From UBA2638 sp046293135 (GTDB taxonomy: Bacteria > Pseudomonadota > Alphaproteobacteria > Micavibrionales > Micavibrionaceae), in contig JBKBPR010000002.1 in NCBI GenBank assembly GCA_046293135.1, positions 496,001-560,000 on the forward strand: a stretch of 64,000 nt of DNA, given 5' to 3'. Shown one piece after another: positions 26,126 through 34,994 of the stretch (positions are counted from its first letter, which is position 1; each line of letters starts with the position of its first letter). The notes beneath the pieces are model-generated. The model ran no database searches. It saw only the letters and a program-made list of their open reading frames with translations, and was not told the origin of the DNA. The position numbers were made by a program, and so were the translations under genes.

Positions 26126-27088
26126 TTAGCGGGCGCTGGCCAATACGGTTGCCTGCGGCGTTGTATGCATCCACCAGGCTTGCTGGTTGATCGAGAAGAT
26201 CGGACGATAGCGATCAAAATTCGCTGAGTTGTGCATCCGCTTTTCCTGATTATCGAGGATATAAGCCCCGCTATCGGCATAGACCACCAAAATGGCGTGC
26301 GGGATATTCTTGATATTGTCATGCACGATTGCAATTCTCAAACGCTCTTCCGGAACGCCAAGCATCCGAAGCGCAGTGTATTTAGTAATCGCAAAATCTT
26401 CGCAATCGCCACCGCGTTGCAGGAACTCAATCGGTGTTGCCCAATAATCGCTCATGCCGTAATTGTTCTGATCGGTGATATAGCGGGCTTCATTGACAAA
26501 CTCATTGACCTTTTGCGCCATGGTTTTCAGCGGTAAGTCTTTAAATTGTTTAAGTTGCGCTTGCCAGTTTTCAATTTCGCGCTGGCCAGATTCGGTTCGG
26601 AGCTGTCTATTAAACTTATCAAACATCTCCGTCCATTTGGTGAATGGTCTTATGTTGCGATTTTCTTTCTCATCTGACCCGAACAAGGCATGATTGGGCG
26701 CAACCGCTGAGAAATGCGCACTGGCCGAGATAGCAATTTTTGCGGGAACATCAGGAATATTTTGCGCCATCACTCTCTTAGATGAAAACGCCGAGAGCGA
26801 GGCTGTGCAAAGAATAACTCCGGCCGCAAGCTTTAAGAAACGCTGTCTGAAAAGTGTTTTTTGCAGCTGCTGAGGAGATATAAAATCAAATTCCACAAGG
26901 ATTTCTCCGAGAGGTTTTCCGTGTGATTTTTGTAAGTGTAGTGCTTGTTTTAGATTTTCCGGTGTGATGAGGCCTTTCATAACCATCAATTCGCCGATAC
27001 GATTTCTTTCAAGATAAGATTTTATCTTGATAAAAATGCCACCCTTTCGAATGATGTCCTGCCTGTTTTTGCCGTCTTGTGAACCCAC
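26126..27088 (-). CDS. MshEN-like domain fused to a BTLCP (LapG-like) cysteine protease
   Basis: A 320-residue protein in three parts. Residues about 30-80 (RIGELMVMKGLITPENL, then ALHLQ and PLGEILV) match the repeat pattern of MshEN/GspE N-terminal domains, some of which bind c-di-GMP. Residues about 84-104 are hydrophobic and could be a membrane anchor. Residues about 140-320 are a bacterial transglutaminase-like cysteine protease with Cys229 (RGGDCEDFA), His264 (NIPHAILVV) and Asp279. LapG enzymes of this family release surface adhesins. The start is GTG 27086-27088, the only start codon ahead of the first domain. The end is convergent with pyk. Confidence 0.82.
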   Translation of the reverse strand: MGSQDGKNRQDIIRKGGIFIKIKSYLERNRIGELMVMKGLITPENLKQALHLQKSHGKPLGEILVEFDFISPQQLQKTLFRQRFLKLAAGVILCTASLSAFSSKRVMAQNIPDVPAKIAISASAHFSAVAPNHALFGSDEKENRNIRPFTKWTEMFDKFNRQLRTESGQREIENWQAQLKQFKDLPLKTMAQKVNEFVNEARYITDQNNYGMSDYWATPIEFLQRGGDCEDFAITKYTALRMLGVPEERLRIAIVHDNIKNIPHAILVVYADSGAYILDNQEKRMHNSANFDRYRPIFSINQQAWWMHTTPQATVLASAR

Positions 27089-27230
27089 GTTTCTATTCCG
27101 TACTTTAAATAGTTTCTGTTTAACCCCTAGCGCTATGATAACCTCATAAATATTGACGAATTCCTAACAAAACGGCATAAAAGGGCAGAATTTTTAATTT
27201 TTTGCTGTTTTGACCCAAACGGAGCACTTT

Positions 27231-28778
27231 TTGCACGATATTCACCCCGACCAGCTGAACGCGGTTTTAAACAAGATGCAGGATAAGCCTGTTCTTGTGG
27301 TGGGTGATATTATGCTCGATCGGTTTGTTTACGGTACAGTGGAGCGGATTTCGCCCGAAAGCCCTGTCCCCGTGCTTTCGATCATGCGCGAGGATAAAAT
27401 GCTCGGCGGGGCGGGCAATGCTCTTGCGTCACTCGCGGGGCTGAAGACAAAAGCGCATATCGTCTCGCTGACGGGGGATGATGCCGAAGCCCGTATGATT
27501 GCGGAAGAGGTCAAAGCCCTTGGCATTGATCCATCAGGGCTTATTCGTGATCCGGCGCGGCCAACTATTGTTAAAACCCGCTATCTGGCCGGTCATCAAC
27601 AATTGCTGCGCAGTGATTTTGAGAAGAAAGAGCCTGTTTCAGCAGCGCTGGAGGCGCAGATCATAGAAAAAATCAACGCTGTTCTCCCTGACATGGCGGC
27701 GGTGCTGGTTTCTGATTACGGCAAGGGATTGCTCAGCCGTAATATTTTGCGCCACATTATCGATCAGGCACGCTCACACTCAATTCCCGTGATTGTTGAC
27801 CCGAAAGGGCAGGATTACACGATTTATGCGGGGGCTTATGCGGTCACGCCCAACCGTAAGGAATTGGCAGAGGCCAGCGGCGGAATGCCGACCAAAACCG
27901 ATCAGGATATTGATGCGGCAGCCAAGAAAATCGCGCAAGAATGTGACCTCGCTTATATCGTCGCCACGCGCTCCGCCGATGGGATGAGCGTTGTAAAAAA
28001 TGATGCGGGGTATGACCCCGTGCATTTCCGCACCACTGCGCGGGAGGTTTTTGATGTGTCGGGCGCGGGCGATGTTGTGATTGCAACCCTCAGCGCGGCT
28101 TTGGCGGCGGGGGCGGATATTGTTCCGGCGGCGGCCTTGGCCAATCTGGCCGGAGGGATTGCGGTGTCCAAGGTCGGCACTGCGCCGATCCGCTTCAAGG
28201 AGCTGGAAGCTGCGCTTGGTGATTTGGCGGCCAAGGTTTCAGTCACGCCTGTTTCCGCGCTGCAAAATCTCTCGCGGCATTATCAAGCCCCGCTTTGTGA
28301 TGCTGATGAGGCGTTGGAGCAGATTCGCCGCTGGCGCGCCCGCGGCTTTAAAATCGGCTTTACCAATGGCTGTTTTGATATTTTGCATCACGGCCATGTT
28401 TCTTATCTAAACGAAGCCCGCAGCTTGTGTGATCGCTTGATCGTGGCGCTGAACAATGATTTATCGGTGAGCGCGCTCAAGGGTGAGGGTCGTCCGGTGC
28501 ATAATGAGGATTCCCGCGCTTCGGTGTTGGGGGCTCTGGCCAGTGTTGATATGGTGGTGCTGTTCGGCGGCAAAACGGCCACGGAAGATCAAACCGCCTG
28601 CGCGCTGATTGATAAGCTCCAGCCCGATATTTACTTCAAGGGTGGCGATTATAAGATTGAGCAAATCCCCGAAGCCCCGCATGTTCAAGCCTATGGCGGG
28701 GCGGTCAGAACGCTATCGGTCTTCGAAGGTCACAGCACGACAGGCTCGATCAAGAAGATCAACTCCGAAGCGGCTTAG
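27231..28778 (+). CDS. hldE: Bifunctional heptose 7-phosphate kinase / heptose 1-phosphate adenylyltransferase
   Basis: A 515-residue enzyme that makes ADP-heptose for the lipopolysaccharide core. The N-terminal ribokinase-type domain has MLGGAGNALASLAGL and the catalytic DVSGAGDVV; the C-terminal nucleotidyltransferase has FTNGCFDILHHGHV (GxFDxxHxGH type) and VALNNDLSVSALKG. TTG 27231 is favoured as start since GGAG lies six bases upstream; TTG 27210 lacks a ribosome site. It is divergent from the MshEN/LapG-like gene. Confidence 0.94.
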   Translation: MHDIHPDQLNAVLNKMQDKPVLVVGDIMLDRFVYGTVERISPESPVPVLSIMREDKMLGGAGNALASLAGLKTKAHIVSLTGDDAEARMIAEEVKALGIDPSGLIRDPARPTIVKTRYLAGHQQLLRSDFEKKEPVSAALEAQIIEKINAVLPDMAAVLVSDYGKGLLSRNILRHIIDQARSHSIPVIVDPKGQDYTIYAGAYAVTPNRKELAEASGGMPTKTDQDIDAAAKKIAQECDLAYIVATRSADGMSVVKNDAGYDPVHFRTTAREVFDVSGAGDVVIATLSAALAAGADIVPAAALANLAGGIAVSKVGTAPIRFKELEAALGDLAAKVSVTPVSALQNLSRHYQAPLCDADEALEQIRRWRARGFKIGFTNGCFDILHHGHVSYLNEARSLCDRLIVALNNDLSVSALKGEGRPVHNEDSRASVLGALASVDMVVLFGGKTATEDQTACALIDKLQPDIYFKGGDYKIEQIPEAPHVQAYGGAVRTLSVFEGHSTTGSIKKINSEAA

Positions 28779-28864
28779 GCTCTCGACCCTAGAGTCGGTG
28801 CTCACGGCTTGCAGCCTTTCAAAACACCATATTTAGTATTCATCAAAATTTTAAAAACAAGATG

Positions 28865-28906
28865 TTGACTTTTATAGCGCTTTAAATGATAATGATTATC
28901 ACTATC
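28865..28906 (+). promoter_or_regulatory. Promoter overlapped by a Fur-type iron box
   Basis: TTGACT (28865-28870), 17 bases, GATAAT (28888-28893) form a near-consensus promoter. The 19 bases 28888-28906 match the classical Fur box at 17 positions by eye (GATAAT GATTAT CACTATC). The overlap of box and -10 element fits repression by an iron-loaded regulator. The next gene is the 77-residue ORF at 28984. Confidence 0.62.
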
Positions 28907-28983
28907 ATTTCTGCGTTATCACTTTCATCAACCACATTAATAGTTTCTAAAAGCTTCAATCAAAAAAAGAGGGGGAGCGCTCT

Positions 28984-29217
28984 ATGCTACAGGATTTTTA
29001 TCTATGCGAATTATATTTCGGAACGGTTGAATCGGCGCAATCACTGGAATCACTAATCGAACAATATGGTCGCTCGGCGGTGATGGAGAATATCCGCAAA
29101 GGTTATTTACATCTCAAATCAATCCGCTGTCCTTCCGCGCCATCGGGCGCGGCTGTGCTATGCTGGCTCTCGCCAAGCGGCCGCCTTAGCGCTGAAATTT
29201 CTCAAGCTGGGACTTAA
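28984..29217 (+). CDS. Small hypothetical protein behind an iron box
   Basis: A 77-residue ORF with a strong ribosome site (GAGGGGGAG upstream of the ATG). The first half looks like helical protein (FGTVESAQSLESLIEQYG), and the second has two cysteines and a short hydrophobic patch (GAAVLCWLSPSGRL). I do not recognise it. Its promoter overlaps a Fur-like site, so expression under iron limitation is expected. The gene is followed by two lipoprotein genes on the same strand. Confidence 0.55.
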   Translation: MLQDFYLCELYFGTVESAQSLESLIEQYGRSAVMENIRKGYLHLKSIRCPSAPSGAAVLCWLSPSGRLSAEISQAGT

Positions 29218-29299
29218 AGCTGAAATAATCGCTCTGTACGGATTGGAAAACTCTTGATAGAATCATGGCTGAATTTAATTTGTCCCGCTAAGGATAGGC

Positions 29300-29956
29300 A
29301 TGATGCGCAATACCACTCTTAAGAGCTTTTTACCTTTATTATTGATTCTCGTTTTAGCGGGGTGTCATAATTATGTCGTGAGGCCATCAGCGGTTCCTAG
29401 CGGTTACAGCTATCACAATGATTTATACAAATCTCCCCCGTCTCCTGATCCGACGGCAATCGGCTACACATATAGCGCCGAGAAGAATGAGCATGTGATA
29501 GAAGGTATGCGCGATAGAGCTCTTCAATTGTTTTCCCAGATTGAACAAGATGCGGATTTAGCAGGAAGTACCCTCTATATAGCCAATGCAAGAAATCACA
29601 ATGGTCAAAATTCTACATTTGACCATGCTTTGCGGGAAGTGGTTCGTGAACGCGGTTATAGAATCGCCAGTGAGCCGAATGAAGATACATCGGTATTGGT
29701 CTATTCAATTGATGAACCGCAAAAACTACGCAAGCATATTGATTTTGGCAATTTGAATGATGATTACAATCAAGGTCGCTATCACAGGCGCTACAGTGAG
29801 TTTGAAAATATGATCATTGTTCTTGATTTGATTGCGGGTGAGGATGTTACAACCAGCGCCCGAGGTGTTTATCATATCCCGATGTATGGCTACAGGCGCG
29901 GAAATGATTCCCCTTTTCAATCGCGCAGGGCAACGGCATTTGAGCATAATCGCTAA
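29300..29956 (+). CDS. Hypothetical lipoprotein upstream of a FlgO-like gene
   Basis: A 218-residue protein with a lipoprotein signal: basic start, LLLILV run and lipobox LAGC (Cys22). The body has an ALREVVRERGYRIA segment reminiscent of the 'SPLG ... GYRV' type seen in its neighbour, so the two could be distantly related outer-membrane lipoproteins. AAGGATAGGC precedes the ATG. It is followed 12 bases later by the FlgO-like gene, so a two-gene operon is likely. Confidence 0.7.
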   Translation: MMRNTTLKSFLPLLLILVLAGCHNYVVRPSAVPSGYSYHNDLYKSPPSPDPTAIGYTYSAEKNEHVIEGMRDRALQLFSQIEQDADLAGSTLYIANARNHNGQNSTFDHALREVVRERGYRIASEPNEDTSVLVYSIDEPQKLRKHIDFGNLNDDYNQGRYHRRYSEFENMIIVLDLIAGEDVTTSARGVYHIPMYGYRRGNDSPFQSRRATAFEHNR

Positions 29957-29968
29957 GTAGACATTCTG

Positions 29969-30520
29969 GTGATAAAAACACGCAGACATAGCTATATTGT
30001 TTTTGCAGCCCTTTTCTTTCTGGCAGGCTGCACAGCCGTTTCCGAGGTTTTACAGCAAACCAATGAATATGTTTTCTTTCGTGATGTGAATTTACAAGAG
30101 CGCAATTATGCCGCTGCTGATTACCTCTCCAGCATCACAGGAGCGACGATTGACAAGAGAACGACTCTGCTTGTGCCAGAACCACTATTACACGCCAATA
30201 ATACTGGGATGACCTCGCCATTCGGCACGCTGGTCAGTGAACAGGTCGGTGTACGTTTTGCTCAGCTTGGTTATCGTGTTCATTTAACAGATGACCGTAA
30301 CCCTCGCACAGCATCGCCCGCAACAATCCCTGCGCCGAATGAGGGCGTTAGCATCAGTGGAACATATCTTCCAGGCGGCAGTCATGCCGATATCCGTTTG
30401 CGCTTGGTGGAGCGGGCAACGGGGCGCGTATTGGGCGCGTTTGATTATAGCCTGCCCGTGAACCGCGAAGTATCACGTTTGATGAAAGATCAGCCAACGG
30501 CCTTCCGCATTCAGGAATAA
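29969..30520 (+). CDS. FlgO-like outer-membrane lipoprotein
   Basis: A 183-residue lipoprotein with lipobox LAGC (Cys21) and a domain resembling FlgO: RNYAAADYLSS, then TSPFGTLVSEQVGVRFAQLG followed by YRVHL and a final VSISGTYLPGG-type strand. In vibrios FlgO is a lipoprotein of the outer-membrane flagellar assembly; no flagellar genes are visible here, so only the fold is suggested. The start is GTG 29969 with no strong ribosome site, consistent with coupling to the gene 12 bases upstream. Confidence 0.68.
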   Translation: MIKTRRHSYIVFAALFFLAGCTAVSEVLQQTNEYVFFRDVNLQERNYAAADYLSSITGATIDKRTTLLVPEPLLHANNTGMTSPFGTLVSEQVGVRFAQLGYRVHLTDDRNPRTASPATIPAPNEGVSISGTYLPGGSHADIRLRLVERATGRVLGAFDYSLPVNREVSRLMKDQPTAFRIQE

Positions 30521-30581
30521 TAGAAGTTCCCTGCTAAAATATTTTTTTGCGCTGGGATTGCAATGTCGCGTGCTTTATTTT

Positions 30582-31319
30582 TTATCGCGCATAGAGCACG
30601 TGATAAAAATGATATGTTCCGCCATCAGCGGGGCAGCGCACACAGGCTTGCAGCGCGGGGGTGCGGGTAAAGCTCGCATCATTGAGGGTATTGGGTGTGG
30701 CATCATTAAAAAACTCTGTACCAAAACGCTGGGTTGCGCCTTGATTGATACAGCCCGCACCATCCTCGGCTGGCTGTGAGTCGGTTTGCCCGTTCAGGCG
30801 GTTGATCAATTCGCAAAATTGCAGTGTGACATTCGGCAGTACTGCGATCAGATCGGTACGGTTTGTGCCAACGCCCGGAATGCGCGTTCCGCCATAAAAC
30901 TCCCATGGCGCAACGGCGTTTTGAACGCCTGTAGGCGGGGTTGGATAATTGGCCGCGCCGCCATCGGCGTGAAAAATTTGGCGCCGTGGTTGGCTGGTAA
31001 TATCGCCGTATTCCGTACTGTTATCGGTCGGGATCGCGAACCGCAAATCGCGCTCGCTGACATTGCCGCGCTCCATGATATACATGACCGCCCGCTCAAT
31101 TTCCGAAGCGGTGCGCTGGACCTCACTGGCGCGGATCATCAAAGTCTCGCCGCTGATATTCGAGGCATCACCGCTATCCGTACGTTGAATGGCCACGGTC
31201 AAAAGCCCGATCAGCGCAATCGCCAGCAGCACCATGAAAATGATATTGCCCCGCTGATTTGGGGAGGTTGCTGCATTGCGCTTGATTGTTTGGTGTGAAA
31301 AGTGACGGGGCATCGACAT
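30582..31319 (-). CDS. Pilin-like single-span protein, paralogue 2
   Basis: A 245-residue protein: a polar N-terminus, the RGNIIFMVLLAIALIGLL hydrophobic span, then an extracytoplasmic domain with IFHADGGAANYPTPP, DLIAVLPNVTLQFC and the C-terminal YHFYHVLYAR. These blocks recur in the proteins at 5437-6108 and 40130-40780. As in its paralogues, Glu5 of type IV pilins is missing. It begins 5 bases after the dacF-like stop, so the two are probably co-transcribed. The exact start (31313 or 31319) is unsure. Confidence 0.75.
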   Translation of the reverse strand: MSMPRHFSHQTIKRNAATSPNQRGNIIFMVLLAIALIGLLTVAIQRTDSGDASNISGETLMIRASEVQRTASEIERAVMYIMERGNVSERDLRFAIPTDNSTEYGDITSQPRRQIFHADGGAANYPTPPTGVQNAVAPWEFYGGTRIPGVGTNRTDLIAVLPNVTLQFCELINRLNGQTDSQPAEDGAGCINQGATQRFGTEFFNDATPNTLNDASFTRTPALQACVRCPADGGTYHFYHVLYAR

Positions 31320-31324
31320 CACGT

Positions 31325-32803
31325 TCACGGCTTCACTGGGATGCAATCGGTCAGATAGCGGCAGGCGCGGTGCGCTTCGGTTTGCGTGAAGCCAACGAGC
31401 CGCGCCCGATATATCCAATTATTATCCCGCTGCATTGGCAATATAATAGGCTGGGCCATCCGCAAATCTTCGGGAAGTTGTTGAACAGCACGCCCCAGTA
31501 CAATATCGGTTTGAGAGCGATTGGAAAATGCGCCGATTTGCACTGACCAGAGATTATCACGGTTGCCACTTTGTAAAGCAGCTTGTCGTTGCTGTTGCTG
31601 CGTAGATGGTTCTGCGGAAGGCGTGGGAACTCTTATTCGTGCTGGCTGGACAGATGGTGGTGCTCTCAAGATGTTTTGGGCGTTTGAGGATATAACGCCT
31701 GAAGCACTGCTATCGCCTTGTTCAACGATAGCATCTTTATAGGCAGCAAACTGGCGTTGCTCTGATGGATGTAACCCTCCACTCTGAGCCGAGTGAGCCA
31801 TACGCGCTGACGGATTGGCGCTGGCGGGCGCAATCGCACTCAACCCCGCAATGCTCTGGGCATCCATAGAGCTTGCCCCCGGCTTTCTAGGCGGGACGGG
31901 AACAGGCTGGATACCGGCCATGATCAGCGGCTCTACGCCCGGCCTTGGCGCTGGCGGCGCGCCGCGCCTTAATGTCGCAAAGCCTTCATCGAGCAATTTG
32001 GCCATATGGGCGTTTCTGGTCTGGGTCGTGCGCCCGCCCATCACAACGCCGATAAGTCTGTGATTACCACGAGTAGCCGAGGCGGCCAGATTGAATCCTG
32101 ACGCATTGATAAAGCCTGTTTTCATCCCATCCATCCCCGGATAGGTCTCCATCAAGCGGTTGTGGTTGCGGTAAGCCACGCCCTGAAAGGTGAAATTGCG
32201 GGTCGAGAAATATTTATATTGGCGCGGATAGGAGTAAATCATTGCGCGGGTCAAAATGGCAAGGTCGCGGGCGGTTGTAACCTGTTGCGGATGGTGCAGC
32301 CCCGAAGCATTTTTGAATGTTGTATGGCGCATACCGATCTCGCGCGCCTTGGTTGTCATCATGCGGGCGAAATTGCTTTCCGTGCCGCCCAGATGCTCTG
32401 CCATCGCCGCCGCAATATCATTGGCCGAGCGGGTAACGAGGGCAAGGATGGCATCCTCAACCGCAATGCTTGCGCCGACAGGCAGGCCGATTTTGCTCGG
32501 AACCATTCCGGCGGCATGGGCGGAAATTCTAATGCGGTCTTTTAATCCAGCGCGCCCCGCATTGAGGGCATCAAACATCAGCATTAACGTCATAACCTTG
32601 GCCACAGAGGCAGGGTGACGGATACTATCGGCATAGCGCTCATGCAATACAGCGCCGGTTTGCGCATCAATAACGATTGAGGCATAACGCGGGTTCGAGC
32701 TGGAAGCAGCTCTTTGTGGATTGGCATAGGCTTGAGCGATCAAGCTCAGCACAAAAGCGACGCTGAGCAGGCTATACAGACATAACCGCAATGGAGCGTT
32801 CAT
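31325..32803 (-). CDS. D-alanyl-D-alanine carboxypeptidase (S11) with C-terminal SPOR domain
   Basis: A 492-residue periplasmic penicillin-binding protein of the PBP5/DacF group. It has a signal peptide (MNAPLRLCLYSLL to AQAYA), the serine motif SVAKVM (Ser66, Lys69), an SAND-type second motif (TRSANDIA) and KTG in DGMKTGFIN. A long Ser/Pro/Gln linker (about 330-410) leads to a SPOR domain (NLWSVQIGAFSNRSQ) that binds denuded peptidoglycan at division sites. It trims the terminal D-Ala of muropeptides. The start is ATG 32801-32803; an in-frame ATG at 32867-32869, 22 codons upstream, would give a poorer signal peptide. Confidence 0.93.
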   Translation of the reverse strand: MNAPLRLCLYSLLSVAFVLSLIAQAYANPQRAASSSNPRYASIVIDAQTGAVLHERYADSIRHPASVAKVMTLMLMFDALNAGRAGLKDRIRISAHAAGMVPSKIGLPVGASIAVEDAILALVTRSANDIAAAMAEHLGGTESNFARMMTTKAREIGMRHTTFKNASGLHHPQQVTTARDLAILTRAMIYSYPRQYKYFSTRNFTFQGVAYRNHNRLMETYPGMDGMKTGFINASGFNLAASATRGNHRLIGVVMGGRTTQTRNAHMAKLLDEGFATLRRGAPPAPRPGVEPLIMAGIQPVPVPPRKPGASSMDAQSIAGLSAIAPASANPSARMAHSAQSGGLHPSEQRQFAAYKDAIVEQGDSSASGVISSNAQNILRAPPSVQPARIRVPTPSAEPSTQQQQRQAALQSGNRDNLWSVQIGAFSNRSQTDIVLGRAVQQLPEDLRMAQPIILPMQRDNNWIYRARLVGFTQTEAHRACRYLTDCIPVKP

Positions 32804-33046
32804 AGGCCGCGCCGGATGCTGGTTTGTGTCGCGAACAAGGGTCGAGCTGTTATAGAATTTTGGAGCCATATCGATCCGGTTCAAATTAAACATTCATTAT
32901 TGAAAAACTCTACAATATTTTGGAAGGGAAGGTATAGAGCTTATCTTAAAATTATACAAAAAAATCGGATTGTTTGTCGAATTTTGATCCTAATAAAGTT
33001 ACAGTTTTTTTGCTATTTTTGCAATTTTGTGCAATGCAAAAAATAC

Positions 33047-33075
33047 TTGACTTTTTTTAGCGGGCTCTATATTTT
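33047..33075 (+). promoter_or_regulatory. Predicted promoter of the phasin gene
   Basis: TTGACT (33047-33052), 17 bases, TATTTT (33070-33075), about 110 bases before the phasin ATG. A second iron-box-like sequence, AATGAGAATCATT (33091-33103), lies in the leader just downstream. The rest of the 32804-33183 interval is AT-rich and shows no gene. Confidence 0.5.
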
Positions 33076-33183
33076 TGTGTGGTGCAACAAAATGAGAATC
33101 ATTTATATTTTTCTCGCTTAAAATTTGAGAATTTTTAAGTTTAAAAAAAGCACCATATGATAGTGAAAAAAGGATACAAAATT

Positions 33184-33999
33184 ATGGCACAAGAAAAAAC
33201 AACGCCTACACCATTGAAGTCGGTTCCGGCGATAACACCGTCTACATCTTCCGCATCTTCTACATCTGCGCAAACGCCCAATGCGGCCTCATCTGCAGTG
33301 AGTGGGACGGAGAAAAAAGCAACTGCAGCTGCTAAAAAGCCTGCTACGAAGGCGACAGCTAAAAAAACGGCGAAAAAGTCTGTTAAGAAAAAGACAGCAG
33401 CCAAAAAAGCCGTGAAGAAAACAGCAGCAAAATCAGCGGTTAAACCTGCTGCAAAAAAGACTACTAAAACTGTGAAAAAGGCAGTGAAAAAGAGTGTGAA
33501 AAAAGCAACCTCTCCAAAGGCAAAAGCAGCTGTTAAATCTGCAGTGAAATCTGTTGGCGGGGCGTCGAATATTTCACAATTTAAACCATTTAATCCCAAC
33601 ACAATGAATATGGAGAAAGTTATGTCACAAGGTAAAAATCAATTTGATAAACTGGCGCAGGATGCTTCTGTAGCCAGCCGTGAAAACATTGAAGCCGTTA
33701 TCAAGTCTTCAACGATCTTTGCAAAAGGTCTGGAAGAGGTGATGCGTTTGAGCATGTCTATGGCGCAAGATGCCGCCGAAAGACAAAGCCGCTTCATGAA
33801 AGATGTTTTGAGCGTGAAAACACTCAATGAATTCACAGAAGTGCAAAACAGAATTGCTCAGGCGAATTTCGAAGATTTTATGTCCGGTGCGACAAAAATC
33901 ACAGAAATCAGCACGAAAATCCTGAATGACTCTATCGAGCCGATCAACAATCAGTTCACAAAAAGCATCAAAAAAGCCACTGACAAAATGGCAGCTTAA
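33184..33999 (+). CDS. Phasin-family protein with histone H1-like Lys/Ala-rich N-terminal half
   Basis: A 271-residue protein. Residues about 40-125 are a Lys/Ala-rich repeat (KKTAKKSVKKKTAAKKA type), like the tails of histone H1 or bacterial AlgP/Hc1 proteins. The C-terminal half (about 140-270) is a Phasin_2-type helical domain (FDKLAQDASVASRENIE, RLSMSMAQDAAERQSRF). Phasins coat polyhydroxyalkanoate granules; the basic tail could hold granules to DNA. The start ATG 33184 has AAGGAT eight bases upstream; 33157 is an alternative. A strong terminator follows at 34039. Confidence 0.86.
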   Translation: MAQEKTTPTPLKSVPAITPSTSSASSTSAQTPNAASSAVSGTEKKATAAAKKPATKATAKKTAKKSVKKKTAAKKAVKKTAAKSAVKPAAKKTTKTVKKAVKKSVKKATSPKAKAAVKSAVKSVGGASNISQFKPFNPNTMNMEKVMSQGKNQFDKLAQDASVASRENIEAVIKSSTIFAKGLEEVMRLSMSMAQDAAERQSRFMKDVLSVKTLNEFTEVQNRIAQANFEDFMSGATKITEISTKILNDSIEPINNQFTKSIKKATDKMAA

Positions 34000-34038
34000 T
34001 AGAGCTTTGCACTAATCTATAGAGTTTCATAGCTTGAG

Positions 34039-34072
34039 CCCCCGCCTGATTTAGATCAGGCGGGGGTTTTTA
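34039..34072 (+). terminator. Intrinsic terminator after the phasin gene
   Basis: A 12-base GC-rich perfect stem (CCCCCGCCTGAT / ATCAGGCGGGGG) with a four-base loop, followed by a T-run. It ends the phasin transcript about 40 bases after the stop codon. Confidence 0.92.
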
Positions 34073-34137
34073 TTTGCCAAGCTTTTTCAAATTCGCTAAG
34101 ATTTAAAAAAAATAGCAAAAAATTAAGCAGGGATTTA

Positions 34138-34929
34138 TTGGATACTATCACAAAAGAGTCTGTGCAATACAGCAACCTACCTTATCTTGAAACACTAGAT
34201 GATGTGGCGCGTTATATCATTGATATGACGGAAGATCAGGCGCATTACTTCATGCCTGCCATTCATGATGCCTTTCGCAATTTCAGGTTTTCCCAAGCGC
34301 AATTGGGGCTGGTTGAAAAATTCGCCAGTGCCAAACTTTCACGGCAGGTCGAATCTTTGATGGTCGAGCCTTATGGTCCGGATATGGCCGAACGTTTGGA
34401 AAATGCCTTTTGGGAACCACTTATTGTTGCTGCGGATAGTGTTATCAGCGCTGGTGAGGGAAACGATCAGCATAACGAGGCACGGCGCAGGACTATGGCT
34501 CTGTTCTTATATGCGACATTGCAATCAAATGTCAGTAATTTGAGATTATTTCTACAGTCCTCTGACCGAGATATGTCTGAAAATACGCTTAGGCTTGCCG
34601 AAAAATTTGCCAGTAAGAACGAGTTCCGATTGCATACGGCAATGGATGCCAACCAAGCGCTACATGTCATCAGCAAAGGTATTTTGCCGCAATTGAGACA
34701 TGCTATTGAGCGGGAGTGCGGAATTGCTCCCCAGCAGCTCAATCAGGCAAGACAAACGCTTTACAAAATTGCCTCGCAGGAAAGAGGCATTGTGCAGAAC
34801 ATGGATTTTATGATGCCTGTTGATCCACTTCCTTGGATGCGTTTCGGGACTTTACCTGCCCATATTGTCCGTGAGGAAATTGACTTTTCTATCCGTGAAG
34901 CAAGGCGTTTATTGCCGCCGCCCGTTTAA
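34138..34929 (+). CDS. Hypothetical helical protein
   Basis: A 263-residue soluble, mostly helical protein beginning with TTG 34138 (GCAGGGA ribosome site just upstream). Segments such as YLETLDDVARYIIDMTEDQA and a C-terminal ISFSIREARRLLP-type helix are unremarkable; no signal peptide, cysteine motif or catalytic motif stands out. I do not recognise it. It lies between the phasin terminator and clpS, on the same strand as clpS-clpA. Confidence 0.62.
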   Translation: MDTITKESVQYSNLPYLETLDDVARYIIDMTEDQAHYFMPAIHDAFRNFRFSQAQLGLVEKFASAKLSRQVESLMVEPYGPDMAERLENAFWEPLIVAADSVISAGEGNDQHNEARRRTMALFLYATLQSNVSNLRLFLQSSDRDMSENTLRLAEKFASKNEFRLHTAMDANQALHVISKGILPQLRHAIERECGIAPQQLNQARQTLYKIASQERGIVQNMDFMMPVDPLPWMRFGTLPAHIVREEIDFSIREARRLLPPPV

Positions 34930-34994
34930 ACGGCATTTGCTAAATTTGTCTTTAACGCTGGATTTTCCGCCCCAGCTGCACTAAAATTATAGAA

